Source: JBCBJX01 sp964342855 (GTDB taxonomy: Bacteria; Pseudomonadota; Alphaproteobacteria; Caulobacterales; Parvularculaceae). From it: a stretch of DNA of 64,000 nt. The DNA is taken from assembly GCA_964342855.1 (NCBI GenBank), contig CAYFIB010000001.1, positions 1-64,000 of the forward strand. The letters run 5' to 3'. The notes below the pieces were generated by a model. It ran no database searches, was not told the origin of the DNA, and saw only the letters and a program-made list of their open reading frames with translations. Positions 16,380 to 26,795 of this stretch are shown here, one piece after another (the stretch's first letter is position 1; the number at the start of each line of letters is the position of its first letter). Position numbers and translations under genes: made by a program.

Positions 16380-19300
16380 TCAGGCCGATTTCGCCGACGT
16401 CGCCTCTGCTTCAAGACGCAGGATCTCTTTCGGCACGATGCAGACGAAGTCCGCCTTCGCCACATCCCAGTCCGACAGGATCGACGCGGCGAGCTCGGAT
16501 TTCGTCTCGGCGCAGTGACGCTCGATCAGTTCACGGCAGACGTCTGCGTCGCGCGTTTCAACCAGCTTGAAGGCCTCGACATCGCCTGGATTGAGCACCA
16601 GCGGCAGACGCCCCTCCGGGTCGTAGATGAAGGCGCGCCCGCCGGTCATACCCGCCGCGAAGTTGTCGCCGACCGAGCCGAGGATGACGATGCGCCCGCC
16701 GGTCATGTACTCGCACCCGTTCGCCGAGCAACCCTCGATGACCGCGTCAGCGCCGGAGTTGCGCACGGCGAAACGCTGGCCCGCGCGACCGGCGGCGAAA
16801 AGCGCGCCGGAGGTCGCGCCATAAAGGCACGTATTGCCGATGATCGCGTCGCCCCGCTCGCCGCCATTGCGCACCACCGTAATGACGGCGCCCGAGAGCC
16901 CCTTGCCGACATAATCGTTCGCGTCGCCAACCACCTCGAGCCGAAGCCCCTTGGCTGAAAACGCGCCGAGAGACTGTCCGGCGGAGCCGCGGAGCTTGAC
17001 CGTCAGGTGCCCGTCTTCAAGCGGCGCATCCGTGAAGGTGCGGACGATTTTCGACGAAACGCGCGCGCCGACGGCCCGGTGCGTGTTGGCGACATCATAA
17101 GTGAGCTGCATTTTTTCACGACGCTCGAACACCGGCGCGGCGTCCGCGAGGATTTGCGCATCCAGCGTGTCCGTCACCTCATTGCGACGCGTACGGTCGG
17201 AGCGCTTCGGCGTCTCCCCAGCGTCGACGCGCGTCAGCACCGGATTGAGGTCAAGATCGTCGAGGCGCGAGGAACCGCGGGAGACCTGATCGAGGAGGTC
17301 GGAACGCCCGATCACCTCATCGAGCGTGCGCGCGCCGAGGGAGGCGAGGATTTCCCGCACCTCTTCGGCGAGGAAGGTCATCAGGCTGACGACATGATCA
17401 GCCGTGCCGGGTAGTCGTCGACGCAGGTCTTCATCCTGCGTGCAGACGCCGACCGGGCACGTGTTGGAATGGCACTGGCGCACCATGAGGCAACCAAGCG
17501 CGATGAGCGAGGCGGTTCCAACGCCGAACTCCTCTGCGCCCAGCATGGCCGCGATGACGACATCGCGGCCTGTGCGGATGCCGCCATCGGTCCGCAGGGT
17601 CACCTGCTCGCGCAGATTGTTCAGTGTCAGGATCTGGTGCGCTTCGGCGAGGCCGAGCTCCCATGGGGAGCCTGCGAACTTGATCGAGGTCTGCGGGCTT
17701 GCGCCGGTGCCGCCGACGTTTCCGGAGATGAGGATGACGTCCGCTTTCGCCTTGGCGACGCCCGCCGCGATGGTGCCGACGCCGGCTGCAGAGACTAGTT
17801 TCACGCACACCCGGGCTTCCGGATTGATCTGCTTCAAATCGTAGATGAGCTGCGCAAGGTCCTCGATTGAATAGATGTCGTGGTGCGGCGGCGGCGAGAT
17901 GAGCGTGACGCCCGGCGTCGCGTGACGCATCCGGCCGATGAACTCCGTCACCTTGAAGCCCGGCAGCTGGCCGCCCTCGCCCGGCTTCGCGCCCTGCGCG
18001 ACCTTGATCTCGATCTCGCGGCACTGGTTGAGGTAAGTAGCCGTCACGCCGAACCGTCCGGAGGCGACCTGTTTGACGGCGGAGTTGGCGTTGTCGCCGT
18101 TCGGCATCGGATGATACCGTTCCGGAACTTCCCCGCCTTCGCCGGAGACAGATTTCGCGCCGATGCGGTTCATGGCTATATTGAGTGCGCCATGAGCTTC
18201 CGGCGAGAGCGCGCCGAGCGACATGCCGGGCGTGACAAAGCGTTTCCTCAGCGTATTGATGCTTTCAACTTCCGCGAGCGGGCGCTCCGGCCCCGCTTTG
18301 CGCATGGCGACGAGGTCGCGCAATTCCAATGGCGGGCGATCGTGCACCATGAAAACGTACTCTTTATACGATGCGTAATCGTCTTCACGTACGGCCTTCT
18401 GCAGCGCCGCGACCGTGCGCGCTTCAACCGCGTGGCGCTCGCCGGAGGCGCGCTGGCGATAAAACCCGCCGACGCCGAGCGAGACGAGACCAGGCCGCCA
18501 AGCCTCCGTGTGCAGATCGCGCAGGTTCGCCTCAAGGCCGGCGAGGCCGATGCCGGAAATGCGGCTGGTCATGCCGGGGAAGAATTCCGCGACCAGTGTC
18601 CGCGACAACCCGAGCGCTTCGAAGTTACAGCCCCCTCGGTAAGCGGAAATGACCGCGATCCCCATTTTCGAGAGGATCTTCATCAGCCCCGCCTCAAAAG
18701 CGAGCTTTGTGTTGAAGGCCGCTTTGCCGACAGGCGCGCCGTCTTTCTCCGCGCGCTCCGCAATGCTTTCAAAGGCGAGATAGGGGTTCACCGCCGTCGC
18801 GCCGACGCCGATGAGAACGGCGAGATAGTGCGCGTCCGTACACTCGGCTGAACGAACAGTCAGCGAGCAATGCGTGCGCAGACCTTCCGCCGTCAGATGG
18901 GCGTGGACGCCGCCGACCGCGAGGATCATAGGCACCGGCGCGCGCGCATCGGACTGGGCGAGATCGGACAGCACGATATGGTCGGCGCCGCCACGTACGG
19001 CGTCCGCCGCTTCGCGACGGATGCGTTTCAGGGCCTTGGCGAGGCCGGAGCCGTCGCCCTTCGCCTCGGAAACGTTGAACGTACAGTCGATATAGGCGTG
19101 CCCGTCCCCGAAGAGCTTCACCATGCGCTCGTACATGCCGTTCGTCAGCACGGGGCTGTCCAGGACGAAGACGCCCGTTTGGCGTTCGACATCGGCGAGA
19201 ATGTCGCCGAGGTTCTTGAACCGCGTCTTCAGGCTCATCACCCGCGCTTCGCGCAGCGGATCGATGGGCGGGTTCGTCACCTGGCTGAAATTCTGACGGA

Positions 19301-20864
19301 AATAATGCGATAGCGGACGGTAGCTTTCCGATAACACCGCCAGCGCGGTGTCGTCTCCCATGGAGCCGATCGCTTCCTTGCCCGTTTCCGACATTGGACG
19401 GAGAATGAGGTCTACCGTCTCCAGGCTGAACCCGGCGGCGGATTGGCGCCGGCGCAGATCTTCGGCATCGAACAGGCGGTCTTCCGGACCCGGCCCGATC
19501 TCCTCATCGATCTCGCGGATGTCCGCCGTCCATTTCTCGTATGAGTGACTGTCGGCGAGGCGGTTCAGGAGATCCGTCGCGTCGTAGAAGCGCCCCTCCT
19601 GAAGATCGACGCCGATCATCCGCCCGGGCTCCACGGCGCCGCGACGGGCGACGGTCTTCCCGTCCAACGGGCACATGCCGGTTTCGGAACCAACCGTCAG
19701 CACGCCATCTTCCGTGATGGCATAGCGCAGCGGCCTCAGACCGTTCCGGTCGAGCCCCGCGATCGCCCAGCGACCATCATAAGCGGCGATGGCGGCCGGG
19801 CCGTCCCATGGCTCCATGACGGAGTTGTTGTACTCGTACATGGCGCGCCAGTTGGCGGGCAGAACCGCCTCGCGCTTGGACCAGGCTTCCGGGATGAGCA
19901 ACGTCTTCGCCATCGGCGCCGAGCGCCCCGCGCGGACCAGTATTTCGAACACCTGGTCAAGCGCGGCGGAGTCGGACGATCCCGGCTGAATGACCGGACG
20001 CAGATCTTCGCCATGCTCGCCGAAGGCGTCCGCCGTCATTCGGCGTTCGTGGCTCTTCATCCAGTTGGTGTTGCCCTTCAGCGTGTTGATCTCGCCGTTA
20101 TGGGCGAGCATGCGGAAGGGTTGGGCGAGGCGCCATTCCGGGAACGTGTTCGTGGAATAACGCTGGTGGAAGATCGCGACCGACGACACGAAGTCCTTGT
20201 GCGTCAGATCCGGAAAGAAGGCGTCGATCTCTTCGGCGAGGAACATGCCTTTGTAGATGACGTCTCGCGCCGAAAGCGAGCAGATGTAAAAGCTCGGCAG
20301 CGAAATCGCGCGCGCGCGATTTTCGATGCGCTTGCGCACGATATAAAGCACGCGGTCCAGTTCCTCCACGGAACGCCCCTGCGGGTCGTGGAACAGAACC
20401 TGCTCAATATCCGGGCGCGTCGCGTTCGCCTTCACGCCGAGCGCGTCAGCGCGGACCGGAACCTGCCGCCAGCCATAGATATAGAACCCGAACCGGATAA
20501 TCTCCTGTTCGACGAGCGAGCGCGCGGCGTCCTGCGCACCGAAGTCCGTGCGCGGCAGGAAAATCATCCCGACACAGACATCGGCGTTTTTCGGCTCGTG
20601 CCCCGTCCGGGCGACGAACCGGCGTACGAGGTCCTGCGGCACGTTGAGGCGGATGCCCGCCCCGTCGCCCGTCTTACCGTCGGCGTCGACGGCGCCGCGG
20701 TGCCAGACCGCCTTCAGTGCGCGGATCGCCATCTCAACAATTTCGCGACGCGGCGCGCCATCGATGGCGGCGACAAGGCCGACGCCGCAGGCGTCGTGCT
20801 CGTCAGCCGGATCATAAAGGCCCAATTCGGCCGCGCGCGCGCGGCGAGGATCGAGATCAAACAT
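16380..20864 (-). CDS. gltB: Glutamate synthase (NADPH) large subunit
   Basis: 1494 residues from ATG 20864, which has AGGG 8 bases upstream; a GTG three codons earlier is less well placed. Class II amidotransferase: the short propeptide is followed by the catalytic Cys26 in DEHDACGVGLVAAI, then the glutaminase domain. The central domain, the FMN/synthase domain with the 3Fe-4S cysteines in CLMVRQCHSNTCPVGVC, and the C-terminal beta-helix (NGCEYMTGGRIVILG) follow. It makes two glutamate from glutamine and 2-oxoglutarate, with electrons from GltD. gltD lies upstream, 45 bases away, in one operon. Confidence 0.97.
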   Translation of the reverse strand: MFDLDPRRARAAELGLYDPADEHDACGVGLVAAIDGAPRREIVEMAIRALKAVWHRGAVDADGKTGDGAGIRLNVPQDLVRRFVARTGHEPKNADVCVGMIFLPRTDFGAQDAARSLVEQEIIRFGFYIYGWRQVPVRADALGVKANATRPDIEQVLFHDPQGRSVEELDRVLYIVRKRIENRARAISLPSFYICSLSARDVIYKGMFLAEEIDAFFPDLTHKDFVSSVAIFHQRYSTNTFPEWRLAQPFRMLAHNGEINTLKGNTNWMKSHERRMTADAFGEHGEDLRPVIQPGSSDSAALDQVFEILVRAGRSAPMAKTLLIPEAWSKREAVLPANWRAMYEYNNSVMEPWDGPAAIAAYDGRWAIAGLDRNGLRPLRYAITEDGVLTVGSETGMCPLDGKTVARRGAVEPGRMIGVDLQEGRFYDATDLLNRLADSHSYEKWTADIREIDEEIGPGPEDRLFDAEDLRRRQSAAGFSLETVDLILRPMSETGKEAIGSMGDDTALAVLSESYRPLSHYFRQNFSQVTNPPIDPLREARVMSLKTRFKNLGDILADVERQTGVFVLDSPVLTNGMYERMVKLFGDGHAYIDCTFNVSEAKGDGSGLAKALKRIRREAADAVRGGADHIVLSDLAQSDARAPVPMILAVGGVHAHLTAEGLRTHCSLTVRSAECTDAHYLAVLIGVGATAVNPYLAFESIAERAEKDGAPVGKAAFNTKLAFEAGLMKILSKMGIAVISAYRGGCNFEALGLSRTLVAEFFPGMTSRISGIGLAGLEANLRDLHTEAWRPGLVSLGVGGFYRQRASGERHAVEARTVAALQKAVREDDYASYKEYVFMVHDRPPLELRDLVAMRKAGPERPLAEVESINTLRKRFVTPGMSLGALSPEAHGALNIAMNRIGAKSVSGEGGEVPERYHPMPNGDNANSAVKQVASGRFGVTATYLNQCREIEIKVAQGAKPGEGGQLPGFKVTEFIGRMRHATPGVTLISPPPHHDIYSIEDLAQLIYDLKQINPEARVCVKLVSAAGVGTIAAGVAKAKADVILISGNVGGTGASPQTSIKFAGSPWELGLAEAHQILTLNNLREQVTLRTDGGIRTGRDVVIAAMLGAEEFGVGTASLIALGCLMVRQCHSNTCPVGVCTQDEDLRRRLPGTADHVVSLMTFLAEEVREILASLGARTLDEVIGRSDLLDQVSRGSSRLDDLDLNPVLTRVDAGETPKRSDRTRRNEVTDTLDAQILADAAPVFERREKMQLTYDVANTHRAVGARVSSKIVRTFTDAPLEDGHLTVKLRGSAGQSLGAFSAKGLRLEVVGDANDYVGKGLSGAVITVVRNGGERGDAIIGNTCLYGATSGALFAAGRAGQRFAVRNSGADAVIEGCSANGCEYMTGGRIVILGSVGDNFAAGMTGGRAFIYDPEGRLPLVLNPGDVEAFKLVETRDADVCRELIERHCAETKSELAASILSDWDVAKADFVCIVPKEILRLEAEATSAKSA

Positions 20865-20908
20865 CGTCTTCACCCTGAAACCGAAGTGCTTGCTGAAACG
20901 AGCAAGCG

Positions 20909-22357
20909 TTATTCTGCTGCGAGCGCTTTGGCGCCCGCGGAGGAAATGAGGCGTTCAGCGATCGCGTGCGCCGCGACCTGCCCATCGCGCACGGCCCAAA
21001 CCACGAGCGACGCGCCGCGGACGATATCGCCCGCCGCGAACACGCCGGGAAGGCTTGTCTCAAGCGTGCGCGGCTCGACTCTCACCGTGCCGCGCGTCGT
21101 CAACGCGGGCGCCTCATCGCCGAAGAGCGCCGCCCCGTCTTCCGGCTCGAAACCGAGCGCTTTAACGACGATGTCTGCTGGAATATCAAACTCCGAACCC
21201 GGCGTTTCTTCTGGAGCACGGCGCCCGGAGGCGTCCGGCTCGCCAAGGCGCATGCGCACGGCGCGCACCGCCGACGCCGCGCCGTTCGCGTCCGCCAGCA
21301 CCGCCTTCGGTCCGGCGAGCCATTCGAAAACGACGCCCTCTTCCTCAGCGTTCGCGACTTCCCGCGCAGAGCCCGGCATGTTCGCCCGGTCGCGGCGATA
21401 GAGGCAGGTGACCGACTTCGCGCCCTGCCGCACCGCCGTCCGCACGCAGTCCATCGCCGTGTCGCCGCCGCCAATGACGACGACCCGTTTTCCATCCGCA
21501 TTGAGAGAACCGTCATCGAACGCCGGCACGGCGTCGCCGAAATTCTTCCTGTTGGAGACGGTGAGGTAGTCGAGCGCCGCGACGACGCCCGAACTCGCGC
21601 CCACCGGCGCGTCCAGTTCGCGCGCCGCGTAAACGCCGCAGGCGATGAGAACAGCATCGTGTTTCGCGCGAAGCTCCGCGAGCGATCCGTCCCGCCCCAG
21701 CGACCAGCCGAGTTTGAACTCGACGCCGCCTTCAGCCAATCTCTCGAACCGGCGGGTGACGACGTGCTTCTCCAGCTTGAAGCCGGGAATTCCGTAGACG
21801 AGCAACCCGCCCGCACGATCATATCGATCGTACACGGTGACTTTAAAGCCCTGCTCCCGCAGTTTTTCCGCCGCGACCAGACCGCCCGGCCCCGCCCCGA
21901 CGATCCCGACGCTTTGCGCGCGTTCCTCGGCGGGCGTGATGGCGGGCACCCAGCCTTCCGCCCAGGCCTTCTCGGTGATGTAGGTTTCGACGGCGCCGAT
22001 GGTCACGGTGCCGTGGCCGGACTGCTCGATGACGCACGAGCCTTCGCACAGGCGGTCCTGCGGACAGATGCGCCCGCACACTTCCGGCATGGCGTTCGTC
22101 GATGAGGAGAGCGCATAAGCCGATTTCAGATCGCCCTCGGCGACGAGGCGGAGCCAGTCCGGGATATTATTGTGAAGCGGGCAATGATCCTGGCAGAACG
22201 GCACGCCGCACTGAGAGCAGCGCGAGGCCTGTTCGGCGGCGCGCTCGGCAGCGAAGGTCGCGTAAATCTCGCCGAAATCGTCGCGACGATCATCGGGCGA
22301 GCGCTTCTGCGGCGTCTCGCGGTCGCGCGAGACGAATTTCAACATGGTTTCAGTCAC
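20909..22357 (-). CDS. gltD: Glutamate synthase (NADPH) small subunit
   Basis: 482 residues from GTG 22357 (AAGGA 6 bases upstream). The N-terminal half has two 4Fe-4S clusters: CSQCGVPFCQDHCPLHNNIP and VCGRICPQDRLCEGSC. FAD-binding VGIVGAGPGGLVAAEKL is near residue 148 and NADPH-binding VVVIGGGDTAMDC near 290. The C-terminal GVFAAGDIVRGASLVVWAV binds FAD. It passes electrons from NADPH to GltB. gltD comes before gltB, the alphaproteobacterial order being variable. A 225-base divergent gap separates it from the kinase gene. Confidence 0.97.
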   Translation of the reverse strand: MTETMLKFVSRDRETPQKRSPDDRRDDFGEIYATFAAERAAEQASRCSQCGVPFCQDHCPLHNNIPDWLRLVAEGDLKSAYALSSSTNAMPEVCGRICPQDRLCEGSCVIEQSGHGTVTIGAVETYITEKAWAEGWVPAITPAEERAQSVGIVGAGPGGLVAAEKLREQGFKVTVYDRYDRAGGLLVYGIPGFKLEKHVVTRRFERLAEGGVEFKLGWSLGRDGSLAELRAKHDAVLIACGVYAARELDAPVGASSGVVAALDYLTVSNRKNFGDAVPAFDDGSLNADGKRVVVIGGGDTAMDCVRTAVRQGAKSVTCLYRRDRANMPGSAREVANAEEEGVVFEWLAGPKAVLADANGAASAVRAVRMRLGEPDASGRRAPEETPGSEFDIPADIVVKALGFEPEDGAALFGDEAPALTTRGTVRVEPRTLETSLPGVFAAGDIVRGASLVVWAVRDGQVAAHAIAERLISSAGAKALAAE

Positions 22358-22582
22358 TGCTAGTCCTTATCGCATCGCAGCGAACATAACCGGCCCGAGC
22401 CCGTTCGGCGAACCGCTCTCTGCGCTACAAACGGCCAAGCTTATGCAGTCAGATAGCGGTTCCGGTCAATATCCCCTCTTAAACCGCCCTATCGTCGCCG
22501 CCACGGCGTATCGCTGAAACAGCGAAAATTGATCCATTTTTAATTTCATTCCGTTAGGCCTGAACTTGAGGCCAACACCGCG

Positions 22583-23995
22583 ATGCTCGACACCTCCAAA
22601 CTGTTCTGGGGAAAACCCGGATACGCCCTGTCGCTGATCGCGGTCGCGAGCATCGGCGCGGTTCTGCTTGTCGGCGCGATTGCTCTGATCTTCGACCCTG
22701 AAAAATTCGAATACTCGATCACGGTCGCGAGCGTCGTCGCCCCGATGATCGCCATTCCGGTCGTGCTCTTCGGAACGGCCCGAAAAGCCGAGATCGAAAA
22801 AGCGCGCGACCGAGCGGCGGAAGCCGAAGCGGCGAAGACCCGCTTTCTCGCGAGCGTCAGCCATGAAATCAGGACGCCCATGAACGGCGTCCTCGGCATG
22901 GCTGAGTTGCTGCTGAATTCGCCGCTCGACGCCGATCAGACCGTCTACGCGCGAACGATTCACTCATCGGGCTCGGCGCTGCTGACGATCATCAACGACA
23001 TTCTCGACTTCTCAAAAATCGAGTCGGGGAAACTTCAGCTCGATCCGACCCCCTTCGATATCCGGCGACTCGTCGAAGACGTCGCAACGCTTCTGCGTCC
23101 GTCAGCGACGGCGCGGGGCCTGTATCTTGATATCGATTGGCGAGACGGAGCCCCGGAAAGGCTGATTGCGGACGAAGGTCGGATACGTCAGGTGCTGACG
23201 AACCTGATCGGCAACGCCATCAAGTTCACCAAAGAGGGCGGCGTTCGCGTGGCCGTAGAAGGCGCGGCGAATGGCGGCGCCGCCGATATGCGCTTTGAGA
23301 TCGTCGATACGGGCATCGGCGTCCCGGCGGACAAACTCGACGAGATTTTCGAACAGTTCACGCAGGCCGAGGCCTCGACGACACGCCAGTTCGGCGGAAC
23401 CGGCCTCGGGCTCACCATCTGCCGGCGGTTGATGGACGCCATGGGCGGCGAGATCGGCGTGCGCTCGAAACTCGGCCGCGGATCGACGTTCTGGTTCACC
23501 TTCAGCGCGCCGCTCGCAGCGCGCCACGCCCTCCAGCGTTCAGGGGCCTCTGCGTCTGAAGCCTCGCGCTCGCCCGCGACGGCGACCACTGAGCGCACGC
23601 GCATACTGGTCGCCGACGATAACGAAGTGAACCGGCTCGTCATCCAGCATATGCTGGACCCGGCGCGTCATGAGGCTGTCTTCGCCGTGAACGGCGAAGA
23701 CGCCGCGATGGCGGCCAGCGACGGCGGCTTCGACATCGTCCTCATGGATATCTCGATGCCGGTGCTCGACGGCTATGACGCCGCGCGGCGGATCCGCGCG
23801 GAGGAAGAGCGCGCCGGCCGCGGCCCGGTTCCCATCATCGCCCTCAGCGCTCACATCCTGAACGTCGACGACCCGAAACTGATCGCCGCCGGTTTCAACG
23901 GCGTTCTCAACAAGCCGATTTCGCAGTCGCGCCTGTTCGAGACGCTGGACGCACACGCGCCGCAGCCCTCGTCCGCGATCGCCGTCGCCTCCTGA
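22583..23995 (+). CDS. Membrane-bound hybrid histidine kinase with receiver domain
   Basis: 470 residues. Two N-terminal membrane helices (about 15-37 and 47-64) with only a short loop between, so no large sensor domain. Then a coiled linker, the HisKA box FLASVSHEIRTPMNGVLG (His94), the HATPase domain (N box NLIGNAIKFTKEGG, DTGIGVP, FGGTGLGLTI), and a receiver with DDNEVNR and phospho-Asp389 in VLMDISMPVLDG, ending near NKPIS. Self-contained phosphorelay with no Hpt domain seen. No cognate regulator is adjacent; the next gene is phoD-like. Input signal unknown. Confidence 0.9.
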   Translation: MLDTSKLFWGKPGYALSLIAVASIGAVLLVGAIALIFDPEKFEYSITVASVVAPMIAIPVVLFGTARKAEIEKARDRAAEAEAAKTRFLASVSHEIRTPMNGVLGMAELLLNSPLDADQTVYARTIHSSGSALLTIINDILDFSKIESGKLQLDPTPFDIRRLVEDVATLLRPSATARGLYLDIDWRDGAPERLIADEGRIRQVLTNLIGNAIKFTKEGGVRVAVEGAANGGAADMRFEIVDTGIGVPADKLDEIFEQFTQAEASTTRQFGGTGLGLTICRRLMDAMGGEIGVRSKLGRGSTFWFTFSAPLAARHALQRSGASASEASRSPATATTERTRILVADDNEVNRLVIQHMLDPARHEAVFAVNGEDAAMAASDGGFDIVLMDISMPVLDGYDAARRIRAEEERAGRGPVPIIALSAHILNVDDPKLIAAGFNGVLNKPISQSRLFETLDAHAPQPSSAIAVAS

Positions 23996-24076
23996 ACTGA
24001 GCGCTCTTTCCATCGACACAGAACTGTTATGCTCCGCCAGTACGTCCTTAGAGCGTAACAGGCGGGGAGAAACGCC

Positions 24077-25864
24077 ATGACGACCTTCAAGACCACCCGC
24101 CGCGGCGCGCTCGCCGGGGCCACCGCGCTCAGCGCCGCCGCCTGCGCCGGTTCGCCAAGCCGCGAAGCCTTCACCGTCAAAGTCCCGGACGCCAACAACG
24201 TCTTCGCACACGGCGTCGCCTCCGGCGATCCGGCGGCGGACAGCGTCGTCATCTGGACACGCGCAAGCGTCTCGGCGCTCGGCGGCGTGCCGGTCGTCTG
24301 GGAAGTCGCGGAAGACCGCGAATTCAAGAACGTCGCCAAGAGCGGCTCGTTCGAAACCTCCGCAGCGCGTGACTACACGGTCAAGGTCGTCGTCGAGGGC
24401 CTCGAAGCCGGCGCGACCTACTACTATCGCTTCAGGGCTGCAAGCGCCGTGTCGCCGACAGGCCGCACGCGGACCCTCCCGGAAGGGTCGATCGAGCAGG
24501 TGAAGTTCGCCGTCATGTCGTGCTCCAACTATCCGTTCGGGTACTTCAACGCCTACGACCACATCGCACGCCAAGACGATCTCAACGCCGTCATCCACCT
24601 CGGCGACTACATTTACGAATACGGTCCCGACGGCTATGGCGGCGAAATCGGCGAAGAACTCGGCCGCGCGCACAATCCGCCCAAAGAGATCATCACGCTG
24701 GAGGATTATCGCCTCCGCCACGCTCAGTACAAATCGGATCATGGCAGCCAGGCCATGCACGCCGCGCACCCGATGATCGCGATGTGGGACGATCATGAGA
24801 CGGCGAACAACACCTGGGCCGATGGCGCGCAGAACCACAATCCGGGCCGCGGCGAAGGCCCGTGGCGTGATCGCCTCGCGGCGGCCATGCAGGCCTATTA
24901 CGAATGGATGCCGGTGCGCGATCCCCGCCCCGGAAAGACCCGCGAAGACCTCTATCGCGCGTTCGAGTTCGGCGATCTTCTGACGCTCGCGACCATCGAG
25001 ACGCGCCTCACGGCGCGCTCCCTACAGCTTGAGTACAAGGACATCGTCCCGACCCTGAAGACGCCCGAAGACATCGCCAATTTCCGGAAGAACGTCCTCG
25101 GCGCCGAAGACCGGATGATGATCGGCGCGGCGCAGGAGAGGTATCTCGCCGACACGCTTTCAACCTCCGTTGAGGCGGGCAAGCCGTGGCGGGTGATCGG
25201 CAATCAGATCATCATGGCGAATGTTCACGCCGCGGACCTTTCACCCTACATCACCAAGGAGATGATGGACGAGATCGCCAAGGACTGGGACGGCATCTAC
25301 GACTTCGTCGAGTTTTCGAAGCTCGGCCTTCCCCTAAACCTCGACGCCTGGGACGGATACCCGGCGGCCCGCGAGCGCTTCTACGCCATGTCGAAGAACG
25401 CAGGCGCGAGCGATCTTCTGGTCGTCACTGGCGACACACATACGTGGTGGGCGAACGACCTTTCCGCGAATTCAGGCGACCGCATGGGGATCGAGCTCGG
25501 CACGTCGGCGATCTCCTCGCCGGGCGCCGGATCGTTTCTCGGAGACCGTTCCGAAGACCTTGCGCGCCTGATCAACCGCGACAACGCCTCGGTCCGCTAC
25601 TATTCCGGCGAAATGCGGGGCTACATCGCGCTCACGCTCGACGCCGAAGGCCGCGGCTCGGCGGACTTCGTCGCGATGTCCACCGTCGAAAGCCCGGAAT
25701 ACGAGGCATACGTTCTCGCGTCCTTCGGCTTCAAAAAGAAAGACGGCACCATCGAGTTCGACCGCATCCGTCATGTCGGCATGAAGGACGAAGCGCTGTT
25801 CAAGTACGACTTCGTGAACGATGGCGGCCCCGGCTTCTTCGGCAAGATCGGGCTGATGCTCTAG
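24077..25864 (+). CDS. phoD: PhoD-like alkaline phosphatase, Tat-exported lipoprotein
   Basis: 595 residues. Twin-arginine signal with TTRRGALAGA at residues 6-15, followed by ALSAAACAG, which reads as a lipobox, so a Tat lipoprotein is possible. The N-terminal Fn3-like region (about 40-150) precedes the metallophosphatase domain: HLGDYIYEYG, MWDDHETANN, VTGDTHTWWAN, with metal-binding Asp and His. PhoD enzymes use Fe3+/Ca2+ to release phosphate from mono- and diesters. There is no clear Pho box in the 81-base gap (one half-like CTGTTAT only). Its neighbour is a kinase, not phoB/phoR. Confidence 0.9.
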   Translation: MTTFKTTRRGALAGATALSAAACAGSPSREAFTVKVPDANNVFAHGVASGDPAADSVVIWTRASVSALGGVPVVWEVAEDREFKNVAKSGSFETSAARDYTVKVVVEGLEAGATYYYRFRAASAVSPTGRTRTLPEGSIEQVKFAVMSCSNYPFGYFNAYDHIARQDDLNAVIHLGDYIYEYGPDGYGGEIGEELGRAHNPPKEIITLEDYRLRHAQYKSDHGSQAMHAAHPMIAMWDDHETANNTWADGAQNHNPGRGEGPWRDRLAAAMQAYYEWMPVRDPRPGKTREDLYRAFEFGDLLTLATIETRLTARSLQLEYKDIVPTLKTPEDIANFRKNVLGAEDRMMIGAAQERYLADTLSTSVEAGKPWRVIGNQIIMANVHAADLSPYITKEMMDEIAKDWDGIYDFVEFSKLGLPLNLDAWDGYPAARERFYAMSKNAGASDLLVVTGDTHTWWANDLSANSGDRMGIELGTSAISSPGAGSFLGDRSEDLARLINRDNASVRYYSGEMRGYIALTLDAEGRGSADFVAMSTVESPEYEAYVLASFGFKKKDGTIEFDRIRHVGMKDEALFKYDFVNDGGPGFFGKIGLML

Positions 25865-25875
25865 CTCTCGCGATC

Positions 25876-25909
25876 TGCGGCGGGCTGCCTTGAACACCCC
25901 GCCGCATTT
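25876..25909 (+). terminator. Possible terminator between phoD and the SDR gene
   Basis: TGCGGCGGG (25876-25884) pairs with CCCGCCGCA (25898-25906); loop of 13 bases; TTT follows. It lies 12 bases after the phoD stop and in the gap between convergent genes. The T run is short. Confidence 0.4.
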
Positions 25910-25922
25910 CGTCCTGACTTTA

Positions 25923-26795
25923 TCAGGCGGCGAACACCGGGCGCAACGCTTCCACCAGACCGTTCTGGATCGGCTGCGTCGCGGCGTTGATGGCGGCGAC
26001 GCCCATGTCTTCGCCAACCGCCGTGCGCACGGGGCGCGGCGAAGGCTGATCGATCAGGTCGGCGATCACGCGCGCGACATTGCCCGCGTCATTGATGGCT
26101 TCGCCCGCAGCGAACGTCTCATTGAACATCGCAAGAAGCCGCTCGCCGCCGCGCGCGCGGGCGCCGTATCCCGCGACAACCGCCGCGTCCGCGGGCGCTT
26201 CAGATGTCGCCACGAGATCGGTCTTGTGTCCGCTCGGTTCGACCAGAACCGCTTCGACGCCGGTTCCCGCCAGCTCGACGCCGAGCGATTCCACATACGC
26301 CTCCATCGCCCATTTGCTGGCGCAGTAGAGACCGAAATAGGGGATCGAAAGCCGTCCTGCGCTGGAGCTGAGATTGATGATCAGCCCTTCGCCGCGCGCG
26401 CGCATCCCTGGCAGAATGGCGCGGGATGTACGGACGATCGAATAGAGATTGAGATCGAATAGCCCCTTCACCTGATCGACCGTATACCCCTCGGTCACGC
26501 CGACCGGCATGGCGCCCGCGTTGTTGATGAGGACATCAATCGGCCCGCCCGCTTCCGCCTCTCGGATCGCTGAGGAAACCGAGGCGTCGTCGGTCACATC
26601 CATTTCAAGCACCGTCAGCGAACCGCTGTTTCCTTGAGCAAGCTCCTGAAAGTCGTTCACGACGTCGGCGTTGCGACCGGCTGGATCGCGCATTGTAGCG
26701 ACGACACCATGCCCTTCCTCCAGAAGCGCCTCGACCGTCAGTCGACCGATGCCGCGGCTTGCGCCCGTGATCAGGATTTTCTTACGCGCACTCAT
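25923..26795 (-). CDS. Short-chain dehydrogenase/reductase (SDR)
   Basis: 290 residues from ATG 26795, which overlaps the TetR gene stop in ATGA. Classical SDR: cofactor site ILITGASRGIGRLTVEALLE at residues 7-26, then LINNAGAMPVG, the catalytic Ser in NLSSSAGRLS, and YCASKWAME with Tyr and Lys. The Arg in the TGASRG motif and the ATMRD segment favour NADP(H). Substrate unknown. Its gene is coupled to a tetR gene and so is likely induced by a small molecule the reductase removes, an inference from similar tetR-SDR pairs. Confidence 0.88.
   Translation of the reverse strand: MSARKKILITGASRGIGRLTVEALLEEGHGVVATMRDPAGRNADVVNDFQELAQGNSGSLTVLEMDVTDDASVSSAIREAEAGGPIDVLINNAGAMPVGVTEGYTVDQVKGLFDLNLYSIVRTSRAILPGMRARGEGLIINLSSSAGRLSIPYFGLYCASKWAMEAYVESLGVELAGTGVEAVLVEPSGHKTDLVATSEAPADAAVVAGYGARARGGERLLAMFNETFAAGEAINDAGNVARVIADLIDQPSPRPVRTAVGEDMGVAAINAATQPIQNGLVEALRPVFAA

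Noticed and set aside
19545..21401. Plus-strand open frame across gltB and gltD
   Set aside because: Shadow of two overlapping gene regions; the gltB/gltD motifs are on the minus strand.
24000..24060. Pho box before the PhoD-like gene
   Set aside because: Only one half-site-like CTGTTAT is visible; the second half is missing.
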